A DNA stretch of 64,000 bases from Thermus islandicus DSM 21543 (GCF_000421625.1 NZ_ATXJ01000001.1:372001-436000); one strand, 5' to 3'; shown: positions 16,683 to 24,825, numbered from the stretch's first letter. A program made the numbers and translations. Notes: generated by a model not told the origin, from the sequence alone.

Positions 16683-17338
16683 GGGAGCGACCGCAGCTAA
16701 GGAAGGTTTTTGGACTCGTGGCCCTTCTCTCCCTGGCCCTGGCCCAAAGCCCTCAGGAGATCCTCGGCCGGATGGTGCGCAACCTGGATGCGCCCTGGCA
16801 GGCGGAGGTCCGGGGGGAGGTCCAGGGCCAGGCGGGGAGGGAGGAGTTCCGGGCCCGGGTCTACGCCATTTCCCGCCAGGGGCTTTTCCGCATTGAGTTC
16901 CTCAAGCCCCCTTCCCTGGAGGGCAACTTCACCGTCATCACCGACAAGGAGGTCTGGAACTACCTTTACCTGACCAATCAACTGGTCATCAGTTCCAAGG
17001 AGAAGGCCCAGGTCCCCGGCCTGGGCTTCAACCCCGCCCTTTTGGGCAACGCCCAGGCCCTAGCGGAGCGCTTGGACTTAAGGCTCTTGGGCCGGGTCTC
17101 CACCCCCCAGGGCCCCGCCTACCGCCTCCTGGGCCAGCCCAAGCCCGGGGAGAACCTGGGGTTCCGGGAGATGGAGCTCTGGGTTCTGGAGGAGGACCCC
17201 CGTCCGGTCCGCTTCCTCTTCCGCGACGAGGAGGGTCGGGTTTTGGCCGACCTTCAGGTGGTGGGCTTCCAGCGGGCCAACCTCACCCCGGCCCAGCTCA
17301 AGCGTTACCCCAAGGACGCCCAGGTGGTCCGCCGCTAG
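16679..17338 (+). CDS. LolA-like periplasmic carrier protein
   Basis: 219 residues from the GTG at 16679, which overlaps the preceding stop (GTGA). A signal peptide (RKVFGLVALLSLALAQ) is followed by SPQEILGRMVRNLDAPWQAEV and RVYAISRQGLFRIEFLKPPSLEG, then ITDKEVWNYLYLTNQLV, and ARLDLRLLG-like strands, the arrangement of COG2834 outer-membrane lipoprotein-sorting proteins. LolA carries lipoproteins in its hydrophobic groove. In this operon it could receive a lipid cargo from the ABC-2 exporter. It converges with cysK, overlapping by 4 bp. Confidence 0.8.
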   Translation: MRERPQLRKVFGLVALLSLALAQSPQEILGRMVRNLDAPWQAEVRGEVQGQAGREEFRARVYAISRQGLFRIEFLKPPSLEGNFTVITDKEVWNYLYLTNQLVISSKEKAQVPGLGFNPALLGNAQALAERLDLRLLGRVSTPQGPAYRLLGQPKPGENLGFREMELWVLEEDPRPVRFLFRDEEGRVLADLQVVGFQRANLTPAQLKRYPKDAQVVRR

Positions 17339-18249
17339 GTCTCGGCGTAGAGGGGGGTGGAGAGGTACTTCCATCCCCCGTCCGGACTGATGCAGGCCAC
17401 CCGCTTGCCGGGCCCGAGTTCGCGGGCTACCTGGAGCGCAGCCCAGACGATCCCCCCCGAGCTCATGCCCAAAAAGAGCCCCTCCTCCCGGGCTAGCCTC
17501 CGGGCGAGGGGAAAGGCGTCCTCCTCCCACACCTGGATCACCCCGTCCAGGAGGGAAAGGTCCAGGTTCTCGGGGATGAAGCCTGGGCCCATGCCCTGAA
17601 ACCCGTGCTGGCCCATCTTCCCCCCGGAGAGCACGTTGGAGCGGGCGGGCTCCACGGCGAAGACCTTCACGTGGGGGAGGCGCTCCTTAAGGTAGCGCCC
17701 CACCCCGGTGATCGTCCCCCCGGTGCCTGAGCCGTAGACGAAGGCGTCTATGCGCCCTTCCAGGGCCTCGTAGAGCTCGGGCCCCGTGGTCTCGTAGTGG
17801 GCCCGGACGTTGGCGGGGTTCTTGAACTGGTCCGGCATGAAGGCCCCAAGCTCCTCCTTGAGCCTTAGCGCTTCCTCCCTGGCCGCCAGCATCCGCCTTT
17901 CCGGGTCCGTGAGGACGAGCTCTGCCCCGAAGGCTTTTAGGACCCGCTTCCTCTCCTCGGACATCTGGGCGGGCATGGTGAGGATGAGGCGGTAGCCCCG
18001 GCTTGCGGCGATCATGGCCAGGCCGATCCCCGTGTTGCCGCTGGTGGGCTCCACGATCGCCTGTCCGGAGCCCGGCCTAAGGATCCCCTTCTCCTCCGCA
18101 TCCCGGATCATGTACCAGGCGGGGCGGTCCTTGATGGACCCCCCGGGGTTGAGCCCTTCCAGCTTCACCCACACCTCGGCCATGTCTGGCCCCACCACCC
18201 TATGGAGGCGCACCACCGGGGTCCTTCCGATGATCCTTTCCACCCGCAT
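17335..18249 (-). CDS. cysK: Cysteine synthase (O-acetylserine sulfhydrylase)
   Basis: 304 residues from the ATG at 18249. It makes cysteine from O-acetylserine and sulfide with PLP. Motifs: GRTPVVRL, LNPGGSIKDRPA with the PLP Lys at about residue 40, VEPTSGNTGIGLAMIAA, YGSGTGGTITGVGRYL (phosphate-binding loop) and LGMSSGGIVWAAL. The ATG was chosen because TATAGT ends 6 bases before it; upstream in-frame codons lie before the promoter. CysM or cystathionine-beta-synthase-like activity cannot be ruled out, but the protein lacks extra domains. Confidence 0.93.
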   Translation of the reverse strand: MRVERIIGRTPVVRLHRVVGPDMAEVWVKLEGLNPGGSIKDRPAWYMIRDAEEKGILRPGSGQAIVEPTSGNTGIGLAMIAASRGYRLILTMPAQMSEERKRVLKAFGAELVLTDPERRMLAAREEALRLKEELGAFMPDQFKNPANVRAHYETTGPELYEALEGRIDAFVYGSGTGGTITGVGRYLKERLPHVKVFAVEPARSNVLSGGKMGQHGFQGMGPGFIPENLDLSLLDGVIQVWEEDAFPLARRLAREEGLFLGMSSGGIVWAALQVARELGPGKRVACISPDGGWKYLSTPLYAET

Positions 18250-18255
18250 ACCCCC

Positions 18256-18261
18256 ACTATA
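18256..18261 (-). promoter_or_regulatory. -10 box TATAGT of cysK (leaderless)
   Basis: TATAGT on the minus strand ends 6 bases before the ATG at 18249. Confidence 0.65.
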
Positions 18262-18400
18262 GGTCCTGGCCTTCTGCGGCCAGGGCACGGGGAAAACCTC
18301 CCAGGTCCTTTTCCCAAGGACCGGAGTCTGGTAGGCTGAGGGGAGCAAGCCTCTTCGGGGCCCCCACCCCAGGTGAACCCCAGCTTGCGAAAGGACGAGC

Positions 18401-18868
18401 ATGAAGGTAGAACAGGACAAGGTAGTGACCATCCGCTACACCCTCCAGGTGGAGGGGCAGGTCTTGGACCAGGGGGAGCTTTCCTACCTGCACGGGCACG
18501 GGAACCTCATCCGGGGCCTCGAGGAGGAGCTGGAGGGCCGCGAGGAGGGGGAGCGCTTCCAGGCCCACGTCCCGGCGGAAAAGGCCTACGGCCCCCACGA
18601 TCCCGAGGGGGTCCAGGTGGTGCCCCTCTCCGCCTTCCCCGAGGACGCCGAGGTGGCTCCTGGGGCCCAGTTCTACGCCCAGGACATGGAGGGGAACCCC
18701 ATGCCCCTCACCGTGGTGGAGGTCCAGGGGGAGGAGGTCACCGTGGACTTCAACCACCCTCTGGCGGGTAAGGATCTGGACTTTGAGGTAGAGGTGGTGC
18801 GGGTGCGCCAGGCCAGCCAGGAGGAGATCCTCCACGGCCACGCGCACGAGGGCGACCCGACCCACTAG
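18401..18868 (+). CDS. slyD: SlyD, FKBP-type peptidyl-prolyl isomerase and chaperone
   Basis: 155 residues. The FKBP domain is split by an insert-in-flap chaperone domain as in SlyD: N-terminal KVVTIRYTLQVEGQVLDQG, SYLHGHGNLIRGLEEEL, KAYGPHDPEGVQVVPLSAF (start of the IF domain), MPLTVVEVQGEEVTVDFNHPLAGKDL back in the FKBP domain. The tail HGHAHEGDPTH is a short His-rich nickel/zinc-binding end. A ribosome binding site AAAGGAC lies upstream. The leader is long (about 60 nt from a weak TAGGCT -10 at 18332). Compared with the HB8 protein as I remember it, there are about a dozen substitutions. Confidence 0.95.
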   Translation: MKVEQDKVVTIRYTLQVEGQVLDQGELSYLHGHGNLIRGLEEELEGREEGERFQAHVPAEKAYGPHDPEGVQVVPLSAFPEDAEVAPGAQFYAQDMEGNPMPLTVVEVQGEEVTVDFNHPLAGKDLDFEVEVVRVRQASQEEILHGHAHEGDPTH

Positions 18869-18878
18869 CGCGGGGGTC

Positions 18879-18907
18879 TTGAACCCGGAGCGCCAAGCCC
18901 CTAAACT
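18879..18907 (+). promoter_or_regulatory. Promoter of the tRNA-Glu/tRNA-Val pair
   Basis: TTGAAC (18879-18884), 17-bp spacer, TAAACT (18902-18907). The predicted start is about 35 bases before the first tRNA. Confidence 0.65.
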
Positions 18908-18947
18908 GGGTGGGCGTGGGCAGGCGCTTCCGCGCCCCGACCCGTCT

Positions 18948-19022
18948 GGCCCCATCGTCTAGCGGTTAGGACGCGGCCCTCTCAAGGCCGAAACGGGGGT
19001 TCGATTCCCCCTGGGGTCACCA
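18948..19022 (+). tRNA. tRNA-Glu (anticodon CTC)
   Basis: 75 bases including an encoded CCA. The acceptor stem pairs GGCCCCA with TGGGGTC (one G-T), the discriminator is A, the T-loop is TTCGATT, and the anticodon loop is CTCTCAA with anticodon CTC. Confidence 0.96.
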
Positions 19023-19023
19023 T

Positions 19024-19100
19024 GGGCGGCTAGCTCAGCTGGCCAGAGCGCTCGCCTTACAAGCGAGAGGACAGAGGTTCAAGTCCTCTGCCGCCCACCA
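19024..19100 (+). tRNA. tRNA-Val (anticodon TAC)
   Basis: 77 bases including CCA, one base after tRNA-Glu. The acceptor pairs GGGCGGC with GCCGCCC, the T-loop is TTCAAGT, and the anticodon loop is CTTACAA with anticodon TAC. Confidence 0.96.
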
Positions 19101-19107
19101 CGAAGGG

Positions 19108-19151
19108 AAGGCGAAGCCCCTGGGAGGACCCCGGGGGCTTCGCCTTTTTTT
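19108..19151 (+). terminator. Intrinsic terminator after the tRNA pair
   Basis: A GC-rich stem AAGGCGAAGCCCC...GGGGCTTCGCCTT is followed by a T-run of seven. It is the strongest intrinsic terminator in the window. Confidence 0.92.
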
Positions 19152-19442
19152 GACCTAGGGTTGACCCCCATAGCCCCTGCCCGCTTCCTAGACCGCCGCA
19201 CTGCCCGGAAGCCCCGCCTGGGTCCTTTGAAGGGAACGCAGGTGACGACCCCCCGTTCCGAAGAACAGGGCAGAGGCGGCATATAGGGAAGGTGGTGGAG
19301 ACGGGGTGGAGCCCCAGGTCGTAAACGGTGAAGCCGGGACAGCTGGCGTCCCCAAGGAGGCGGTCCACGCACCGGAGGGCGGCCTCGAGGCCCGGATTCA
19401 TGGAAATCTATCCCCGACGCCTCGCTTAGGGGTAGAAAGGCC
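19152..19442. other. Intergenic stretch, no clear gene
   Basis: About 290 bp. A minus-strand frame from 19401 (starting NPGLEAALRCVDRLLG, with three Cys residues further on) is open but runs into the terminator and both tRNA genes, so at best it is the start of a decayed gene. No promoter or repeat is convincing. Confidence 0.4.
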
Positions 19443-20479
19443 CTAGGGCCAGGTGACGCAGTAAGGCTTGAGCACTGCGTACTTCCCGCCCCCGTACCGG
19501 GAGAGCATGGCCTCTTGCACCCCCTTCTCGGGCCAGAGGTAGTCCACCACTAAAGGGGCGTCCTCGTTCTCCGCCCCGCCCAGGTTCCACGGTCCCGCCT
19601 CCTTGCCCACGGGCCGGAAGTGATCGGGGCCGTAGCCGTCCTGGCTTCCCACCAGCACGTAGAGGCAGACCCTCTGCCCCGGGGCGGGGTTGAAGTACCT
19701 CTTCTCCAGCTGCACAATCACCTGCTTGTCCGCCGGGTTGCTCCCCACCACGATCCCGTCGGCGGTGTCCGTGCCCTCGGGGAAGCCCACCCGTTGCCCG
19801 TACTGGGGCCAGCCTGCCGCCTTGAGGAAGAGGTCCCAGGGGTGCTCGGGGTCAAAGGCCACCTTGGCCCCCTTGGCGAAGGGGTCGGTGCGGCCCCCCT
19901 CCTTGAAATCCAGGTAGACGTTGAGGAGCTGGTGGCTGAAGCCCGCCGGGGCCCCCCAGGGGTTGGTCATCTCCTTGAAGGTGAAGACGAAGGTCCAGGT
20001 GGCCCCGCTGTCCAGGACCCGCATCTCCAGGAGGTCAAAGAGCCCCTTAAAGGGAGCGAAGGCCTGGTTCTTGGGGTAGGTGTAGGTTCCGGGGCCGTGC
20101 TCGTCCCCCTCGGGATCCTTAAGCACCAGGACCTCTCTTCCGGTCAGGCGCTGGGGCAGGGCGAGGGAGAGGGGGTTGGCGTTGGGGGCGGTGTCCAGAA
20201 CCTTGCCACCCTTTTCCAGGACCACGGCGAGGCGCAGGGTGTCCCCGGGCTCGGCCTTCAGGGTGGTGTAGGGGATGCGCATCTCCACCACCTCGCCCAC
20301 GTAGGCCCGCCGCCCCCCGAGGTCGGCGGGGGAACTGGCCAGGACCCAGGCCCCGTCCCGGTAGGCGTAGCGCACCAGCACGGCCTCTCTTTCCCGCACC
20401 TGGTCCAGTTCCAGGGTGATCCGCTGTTGCAGGGGGAAGCCCAGGGAGACCCGGCTGCCTTAAAGGCAAGCTTTTTCAC
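19443..20479 (-). pseudogene. Truncated glucodextranase-like C-terminal (DOMON-type) domain protein
   Basis: The open frame from 20459 to 19443 encodes the type of C-terminal sugar-binding module found in glucodextranase-like and pullulanase-type proteins: DPEGDEHGPGTYTYPKNQ, LFDLLEMRVLDSGATWTFVF, HQLLNVYLDFKEGG, and GYGPDHFRPVGKEAG. Just before it the frame is closed by TAA, while a short upstream frame starts at GTG 20479 (KKLAFKA) with a GGGAG site. The two match if one base is shifted. Intact proteins carry a catalytic or further domains before this module, so this looks like a 5'-truncated remnant. A functional product from the internal GTG at 20399 (about 318 residues) is possible. Confidence 0.6.
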
Positions 20480-20541
20480 CGCTCTATCTCCCTTGGAAAG
20501 GGTTCCAGGGGCATGCCCCCATTCTAAGGGGTTTCCGTGGG

Positions 20542-20547
20542 GATAAT
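20542..20547 (+). promoter_or_regulatory. -10 box GATAAT of the old yellow enzyme gene (leaderless)
   Basis: GATAAT ends 6 bases before the ATG at 20554. Confidence 0.6.
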
Positions 20548-20553
20548 GGGGCC

Positions 20554-21603
20554 ATGGCCCTTCTCTTCACCCCCCTAAGGCTTCGGGAGGTTCGGCTCAG
20601 AAACCGCCTGGCCATGTCCCCCATGTGCCAGTACTCGGCCACAGGAGAAGGAGGGGTCACGGACTGGCACCTCCTCCACTACCCCACCCGGGCCCTAGGT
20701 GGGGTAGGCCTCGTGATCGTGGAGGCCACGGCGGTCCTTCCCGAGGGAAGGATCAGCCCCTTTGACCTGGGCATCTGGTCCGAGGAGCACGTTCCGGGGC
20801 TTAGCGAGCTTGCGCGGCGGATCCGGGAGGCGGGGGCGGTGCCGGGGATCCAGCTCGCCCACGCCGGGCGCAAGGCGGGGACGGCCAGGCCGTGGGAAGG
20901 GGGCAAGCCCTTGGGATGGAAGGTGGTGGGGCCGAGCCCCCTCCCCTTTGCCGAGGGTTACCCCGTGCCCGAGCCCCTCACGGAGGAGGGGATGGCGCGG
21001 GTTCTTCAGGCCTTCGTAGAGGGGGCAAGGCGCGCCCTAAGGGCGGGCTTCCAGGTCCTTGAGCTCCACATGGCCCACGGCTATCTGCTTTCCTCCTTCC
21101 TCTCCCCTCTTTCCAACCAGAGGAGCGACGCCTACGGGGGAAGCCTCGAGGCCAGGATGCGTTTTCCCCTGGAGGTGGCCAAGGCGGTGCGGGAGGCTAT
21201 ACCCCCTGAGCTTCCCCTTTTCGTGCGGGTCTCGGCCACGGACTGGGGGGAAGGGGGGTGGGGCCTCGAGGACACCCTGGCCTTCGCGGAGAGGCTCAAG
21301 GCCCTGGGGGTGGACCTTTTGGACCTCTCCTCCGGCGGGGTGGTGCCGGGGGTGAGGGTTCCCGTGGCCCCGGGCTTCCAGGTGCCCTTCGCCGACGCCG
21401 TGCGGAAGCGGGTGGGGATGCGGACGGGGGCGGTGGGCCTCCTCACCACGCCGGAGCAGGCCGAGACCGTGCTCCAGGCGGGAAGCGCCGACCTCGTCCT
21501 CCTGGGCCGCGTGCTCCTTAGGGACCCCTACTTCCCCTTGCGGGCGGCCCAGGCCCTGGGGGCGGAGGTTCCCATTCCGCCCCAGTACCAGAGGGCCTTT
21601 TGA
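20554..21603 (+). CDS. Old yellow enzyme (YqjM/TOYE class ene-reductase)
   Basis: 349 residues, an FMN-dependent NAD(P)H oxidoreductase that reduces activated C=C bonds. The thermophilic-like OYE class is shown by [11 protein letters not shown] with the redox-sensing Cys25, [26 protein letters not shown] (active-site His pair H-A-G-R), [15 protein letters not shown] (His and Tyr), [10 protein letters not shown], and [19 protein letters not shown] at the FMN phosphate site. It is very like the chromate reductase/OYE known from Thermus scotoductus. It is the only gene between the glucodextranase-like remnant and the winged-helix operon, transcribed alone. Confidence 0.96.
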   Translation: MALLFTPLRLREVRLRNRLAMSPMCQYSATGEGGVTDWHLLHYPTRALGGVGLVIVEATAVLPEGRISPFDLGIWSEEHVPGLSELARRIREAGAVPGIQLAHAGRKAGTARPWEGGKPLGWKVVGPSPLPFAEGYPVPEPLTEEGMARVLQAFVEGARRALRAGFQVLELHMAHGYLLSSFLSPLSNQRSDAYGGSLEARMRFPLEVAKAVREAIPPELPLFVRVSATDWGEGGWGLEDTLAFAERLKALGVDLLDLSSGGVVPGVRVPVAPGFQVPFADAVRKRVGMRTGAVGLLTTPEQAETVLQAGSADLVLLGRVLLRDPYFPLRAAQALGAEVPIPPQYQRAF

Positions 21604-21640
21604 TACCTCCCGGCCGGTCCCCCAGGGCATGGGGGCCTTT

Positions 21641-21934
21641 CTATCCCTCGCTTCGCAGAAGCTCCAGGAGGGCCCTGCGGTGCGCCTCGTAGGCCGCCCG
21701 GCCCTGGGGGGTGAGGGCCACCCAGGTCCTCGGCCTTTTGCCCTGGTACCCCTTTTCCACCCGCACGTACCCGGCCTCCTCCAGCTTGGCGAGGTGGCTG
21801 GAGAGGTTGCCCTCCGTGAGGCCCAGGGCGTCCTTGAGCCAGGAAAACTCCACCTGGGCCCCCTCCCCCAGGGCATGGAGAAGGGCCATGATCCGGAGGC
21901 GGGTCTCCTGGTGGATCACCGGGTCCAGCGCCAA
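21641..21934 (-). CDS. Winged-helix transcriptional regulator
   Basis: 97 residues. DPVIHQETRLRIMALLHALGEG and LKDALGLTEGNLSSHLAKLEEAGYVRVEKGYQGKRP form the helix-turn-helix and wing of the short winged-helix (PF13601-like, MarR/ArsR-related) family; the recognition helix is TEGNLSSHLAKLEE. There is no metal-binding Cys set as in ArsR. It is the last gene of a three-gene operon and overlaps the upstream membrane gene by 19 bp. A palindrome on the operon promoter (22895-22910) is the natural candidate for its operator. Confidence 0.9.
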   Translation of the reverse strand: MALDPVIHQETRLRIMALLHALGEGAQVEFSWLKDALGLTEGNLSSHLAKLEEAGYVRVEKGYQGKRPRTWVALTPQGRAAYEAHRRALLELLRSEG

Positions 21935-22467
21935 AGGAGCACCCCCCCATAGACCAAGGCCAAGAGCCCCACCGCGCCCATCCCCAGGTGAAAGAGGTCA
22001 GGGAAGGCCCGGTAGAGGACGAGGTCCACGGCGAAGAGCCCTAGCCCCGCCCAGGCCATTCCCGGGATCCGCCAGAGGGTGCCCAGGTAGGCGTAGGCGA
22101 AGGCCACCAGGCTGACCAGGAAGCTTTCCCCCCTAAGGTCCGTGGGCGGGAGGAGGAAGAGCCAGTGGAGGAGGGCAAAGAGGGTGAGCAGGGCCCAGAA
22201 GTAGAAGGTCTGGAGCCCCAGGAAGGTCCTCACGCTCACCCCCTGCCGGGCCCCCAGGTAAAAGGAGAGGAGCCCGCCCAGGGGGCCCGCCACCGTCCAG
22301 AAACGCCCTCCCACCTCCTTATTCCAGGCCAGGAGAAAGCCTCCCAAGGCCCAGAGCGCGCCCCAGAGCACGAGGGTCCATCCCCCCAGGAGGGCGAGCT
22401 TTAGCCGGGCTTCCCCTTCCGTCTCTTCCAAGCTCTTTAAAAGCGTCCGGGCTTCCTCCCGTTTCAT
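21916..22467 (-). CDS. Membrane protein of unknown function with regulator partner
   Basis: 183 residues. The first 22 are hydrophilic (KREEARTLLKSLEETEGEARL); then about five hydrophobic helices follow (WTLVLWGALWALGGFLLAW, AGPLGGLLSFYLGA, FYFWALLTLFALLHWLFLL, FLVSLVAFAYAYLGTL, and the pair at the end). It ends in RWTR. No catalytic motif is seen. Similar small membrane proteins next to short winged-helix regulators occur widely and are thought to be sensor or co-repressor partners, but that is inference. It overlaps its neighbours by 4 and 19 bp. Confidence 0.65.
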   Translation of the reverse strand: MKREEARTLLKSLEETEGEARLKLALLGGWTLVLWGALWALGGFLLAWNKEVGGRFWTVAGPLGGLLSFYLGARQGVSVRTFLGLQTFYFWALLTLFALLHWLFLLPPTDLRGESFLVSLVAFAYAYLGTLWRIPGMAWAGLGLFAVDLVLYRAFPDLFHLGMGAVGLLALVYGGVLLWRWTR

Positions 22468-22883
22468 GGTCTACCTCCCCCAAAGAGCACCCGAAAGTAC
22501 CCTCCTCCTCCCGCGAACCCCAGGGGAAGGGCGTACCCGGCGCCGAGGCCCAGAAGCCAGCCCCCTTCCCGCCCCAGGAGCAGGAAAGCCCTGACCCCCA
22601 GGTCCAGGAGAAAACCGCCCCCCGCCCGGCTTTCCCCACCCAGGCCTAGGACGGGGAGGAGGTAAGCCCCCTCTCCCTGGGGGAGGAGGAGCCCCACCAG
22701 GAAGGCCCCGCCGCTACCCAAAGGCCCACCCCAGGCCTCCCCGCCCAAGGCGATCCCCTGGAAGGTGCCAAACCCCCCGCCGCCTCCCTGGAGGCTGCCC
22801 TGGAAGCCCACAAAGCCGTAGCCCAGGGAGCCCGCCAGGGCTGTGCCGAGAAGAAGGCTGAGGCTCAGGACTAGGGTTCTCAT
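22464..22883 (-). CDS. Exported glycine-rich protein
   Basis: 139 residues, signal peptide RTLVLSLSLLLGTALAG, then a Gly- and Leu-rich body with short alternating strands (GGAFLVGLLLPQGEGAYLLPVLGL; GVRAFLLLGREGGWLLGLGAGYALPLG). It may be a small barrel or surface protein. No family recognised. It is the first gene of the operon with the membrane protein and the regulator, transcribed from the promoter at 22905-22933. Confidence 0.6.
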   Translation of the reverse strand: MRTLVLSLSLLLGTALAGSLGYGFVGFQGSLQGGGGGFGTFQGIALGGEAWGGPLGSGGAFLVGLLLPQGEGAYLLPVLGLGGESRAGGGFLLDLGVRAFLLLGREGGWLLGLGAGYALPLGFAGGGGYFRVLFGGGRP

Positions 22884-22894
22884 GTTTCACCCCC

Positions 22895-22910
22895 TACAAA
22901 TAGGTTTGTA
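22895..22910. promoter_or_regulatory. Palindromic operator covering the -10 box
   Basis: TACAAA-TAGG-TTTGTA is a perfect 6-bp-arm inverted repeat that covers the -10 hexamer of the minus-strand promoter. It is placed as a repressor site for the winged-helix protein encoded at the end of the operon. Confidence 0.65.
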
Positions 22911-22933
22911 TCACAGAGTAATCTGCCTGTCAA
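22905..22933 (-). promoter_or_regulatory. Strong promoter of the glycine-rich protein operon
   Basis: Minus strand: consensus -35 TTGACA (22928-22933), 17-bp spacer, -10 TACAAA with an upstream TG (extended -10). Confidence 0.75.
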
Positions 22934-22956
22934 GAAACTCTCCCGCCCCTTTCCGT

Positions 22957-22962
22957 TAAACT
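22957..22962 (+). promoter_or_regulatory. -10 box TAAACT of the quinone oxidoreductase gene
   Basis: TAAACT ends 6 bases before the ATG at 22969. Confidence 0.55.
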
Positions 22963-22968
22963 TTCCCC

Positions 22969-23928
22969 ATGAAGGCCATAAGGGTTCACCAGGTAGGGGG
23001 TCCGGAGGTGTTGCGGCTTGAGGAGCTTCCCCTCCCCGAGCCTGGGCCTGGGGAGGTTCTGGTCCGCCTCCAGGCCATCGGGGTCAACTACATTGACACC
23101 TACAAGCGGAGGGGCCTTTACCCCATGCCCCTCCCCTTTACCCTGGGGGAGGAGGGCGCCGGGGTGGTGGAGAAGGTGGGGGAGGGGGTGGTGGGGGTGA
23201 GGCCCGGGGACCGGGTGGCCTTCGCCAACGTCCAAGGGGCCTACGCCGAGTACCAGGTGGTCCCGGCGGAGAGGCTCGTGCCCATCCCCGAGGGGCTGGA
23301 CTTCAAGCTCGCGGCGGCCGTCCTCCTCCAGGGCATGACCGTGCACTACCTCCTGGAGAGCACCTACCCCGTGGCCCCGGGGGACCAGGTCCTGGTCCAC
23401 GCGGGGGCGGGGGGGGTGGGCCAGCTCCTCATCCCGTGGGCCAAGCGGAAGGGCGCCACGGTCTACGCCACGGCCAGCACCCCCGAGAAGCGGCGGCTCT
23501 GCCTCGAGGCGGGCGCCGACTACGCCCTGCCCTACGAGGGCTTCGCCCAGGCGGTGAAGGCCCTCTCCGGGGGTGGGGTGGACGTGGTCTACGACGGGGT
23601 GGGGAAGGACACCTTTGAGGGGAGCCTGGACGCCCTCCGCCCCCGGGGGATGCTCGTCCTCTTCGGCCAGTCCTCGGGGCCCGTCCCCCCCTTGGACCCC
23701 CAGGTCCTGAACCGCAAGGGCAGCCTCTTCCTCACCCGCCCCACCCTCCACCACCACACGGCGAGCCGCAAGGAGCTCCTTTGGCGCGCTGGGGAGGTCT
23801 TCCGGGCCGTGCGGGAGGGGTGGCTTCGGGTCCTCATCGGGGCCGAGTTCCCCCTGGAAGGGGCGAGGGAGGCCCACGAGGCCCTGGAGGGGCGCAAGAC
23901 CGTGGGCAAGGTGCTCCTAATCCCCTAG
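22969..23928 (+). CDS. qor: NADPH:quinone oxidoreductase (zeta-crystallin type)
   Basis: 319 residues, an MDR-superfamily enzyme without the catalytic zinc ligands of alcohol dehydrogenase. Motifs: VNYIDTYKRRGLYP, FTLGEEGAGVV, LLQGMTVHYLLES, the nucleotide-binding loop VHAGAGGVGQLL near residue 145, ATASTPEKRRLC, and VYDGVGKDTFEGSLDALRPRG. It reduces quinones or alkenals with NADPH in the cytoplasm. It converges with the sugar kinase gene, the two overlapping by 12 bp. Confidence 0.93.
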   Translation: MKAIRVHQVGGPEVLRLEELPLPEPGPGEVLVRLQAIGVNYIDTYKRRGLYPMPLPFTLGEEGAGVVEKVGEGVVGVRPGDRVAFANVQGAYAEYQVVPAERLVPIPEGLDFKLAAAVLLQGMTVHYLLESTYPVAPGDQVLVHAGAGGVGQLLIPWAKRKGATVYATASTPEKRRLCLEAGADYALPYEGFAQAVKALSGGGVDVVYDGVGKDTFEGSLDALRPRGMLVLFGQSSGPVPPLDPQVLNRKGSLFLTRPTLHHHTASRKELLWRAGEVFRAVREGWLRVLIGAEFPLEGAREAHEALEGRKTVGKVLLIP

Positions 23929-24825
23929 GAAGCGGGCTTTCCAGGCGCGAAGCCCCTCCTCCGGCAACCCTGCTCCCCGCACGGTGCAGGCCAGGGCGGA
24001 GAGGGCCACCGCCCCCCTTAGGGCCGCCTCCAGGTCTTCCCGGGGGAGGGCCCGGAGGTTCTCCCGGCCGTAGCCGCGCCGGAGGAGGAGGGCGAGGAGC
24101 CCGGCGGTGAAGGCGTCCCCCGCCCCCACGGTGTCCGCCACGGCCACCTTCTCCCCGGGCACCCGCACCTCCCCCTCTCCCCAGAAGGCCACCGCCCCCT
24201 CAGGGCCCAGGGTGAGGACCTTGAGGGGGGTGGGCAGGCGCCGCACCCCCTCCAGGGGGCCTTCGGGGAAGAGGAGGCGGGCGTCCTCCAGGGAGAGCTT
24301 CAGGAGGTCCACCCGGGCGAGGAAGCCCTGGATGGCGGCGCGCTCGGCCTGCGTGGGGGGATGGCGCAGGTTGGGGTCGTAGGAGGTGAGGACCCCTTCC
24401 CGCAGGGCCTCCCCGAGGAGGGCCTCCACGCCCCCTCGGGTCCGGGCCTCGAGGGCGAACAGGGAGCCGAGGTGGAAGGCCCGGGCCCCCTTCAGGGCCC
24501 CCTCCTCGGCGCGGAAGGGGTCGTGGAAGGGGCGGTGGAAGCTGTAAAGGGGATTGCCCTCCCCGTCCAGGCGCACCAGGGCCAGGGGCATGGGCGCGGG
24601 ATGGCGTGTTAGCCGCGCCTCGAGGCCCCGCCTGGCCATCTCTGCCTCGCTCCAGGCGGAAAGCCAGTCCTGTCCCACCTCCGAGAGGAAGCGCACGGCA
24701 AACCCCAGGCGGCGCAGGGCGCTGGCGGTGTTCAGGACCGAGCCCCCCAGGACCCCGGTGAAGCGCAAGGGCGCCTCCTCCTCCAGGACCAGGTCCACCA
24801 GAACCTCGCCCACGAGAACCAGCAT
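23917..24825 (-). CDS. PfkB-family carbohydrate kinase
   Basis: 302 residues. GEVLVDLVLEE and GGSVLNTASALRRLGF are the N-terminal sugar-binding PfkB features, and DTVGAGDAFTAGLLALLL near residue 240 is the PfkB signature 2 with the catalytic Asp. SYDPNLRHP and LLKLSLEDA match fructokinase/ketodeoxygluconate kinase relatives, so a fructokinase-like role is likely but substrate is not proven. The mRNA is leaderless (CATAAT ends 6 bases before the ATG). It is divergent from the DUF309 gene. Confidence 0.85.
   Translation of the reverse strand: MLVLVGEVLVDLVLEEEAPLRFTGVLGGSVLNTASALRRLGFAVRFLSEVGQDWLSAWSEAEMARRGLEARLTRHPAPMPLALVRLDGEGNPLYSFHRPFHDPFRAEEGALKGARAFHLGSLFALEARTRGGVEALLGEALREGVLTSYDPNLRHPPTQAERAAIQGFLARVDLLKLSLEDARLLFPEGPLEGVRRLPTPLKVLTLGPEGAVAFWGEGEVRVPGEKVAVADTVGAGDAFTAGLLALLLRRGYGRENLRALPREDLEAALRGAVALSALACTVRGAGLPEEGLRAWKARFLGD

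Noticed and set aside
19057-19401. Minus-strand ORF of 114 residues
   Set aside because: It runs through a terminator and both tRNA genes, so most of it cannot be a protein gene. Only its first 40 codons could be a remnant.
21037-21876. Minus-strand ORF of 279 residues opposite the old yellow enzyme
   Set aside because: Shadow of the ene-reductase gene and of the regulator in another frame.
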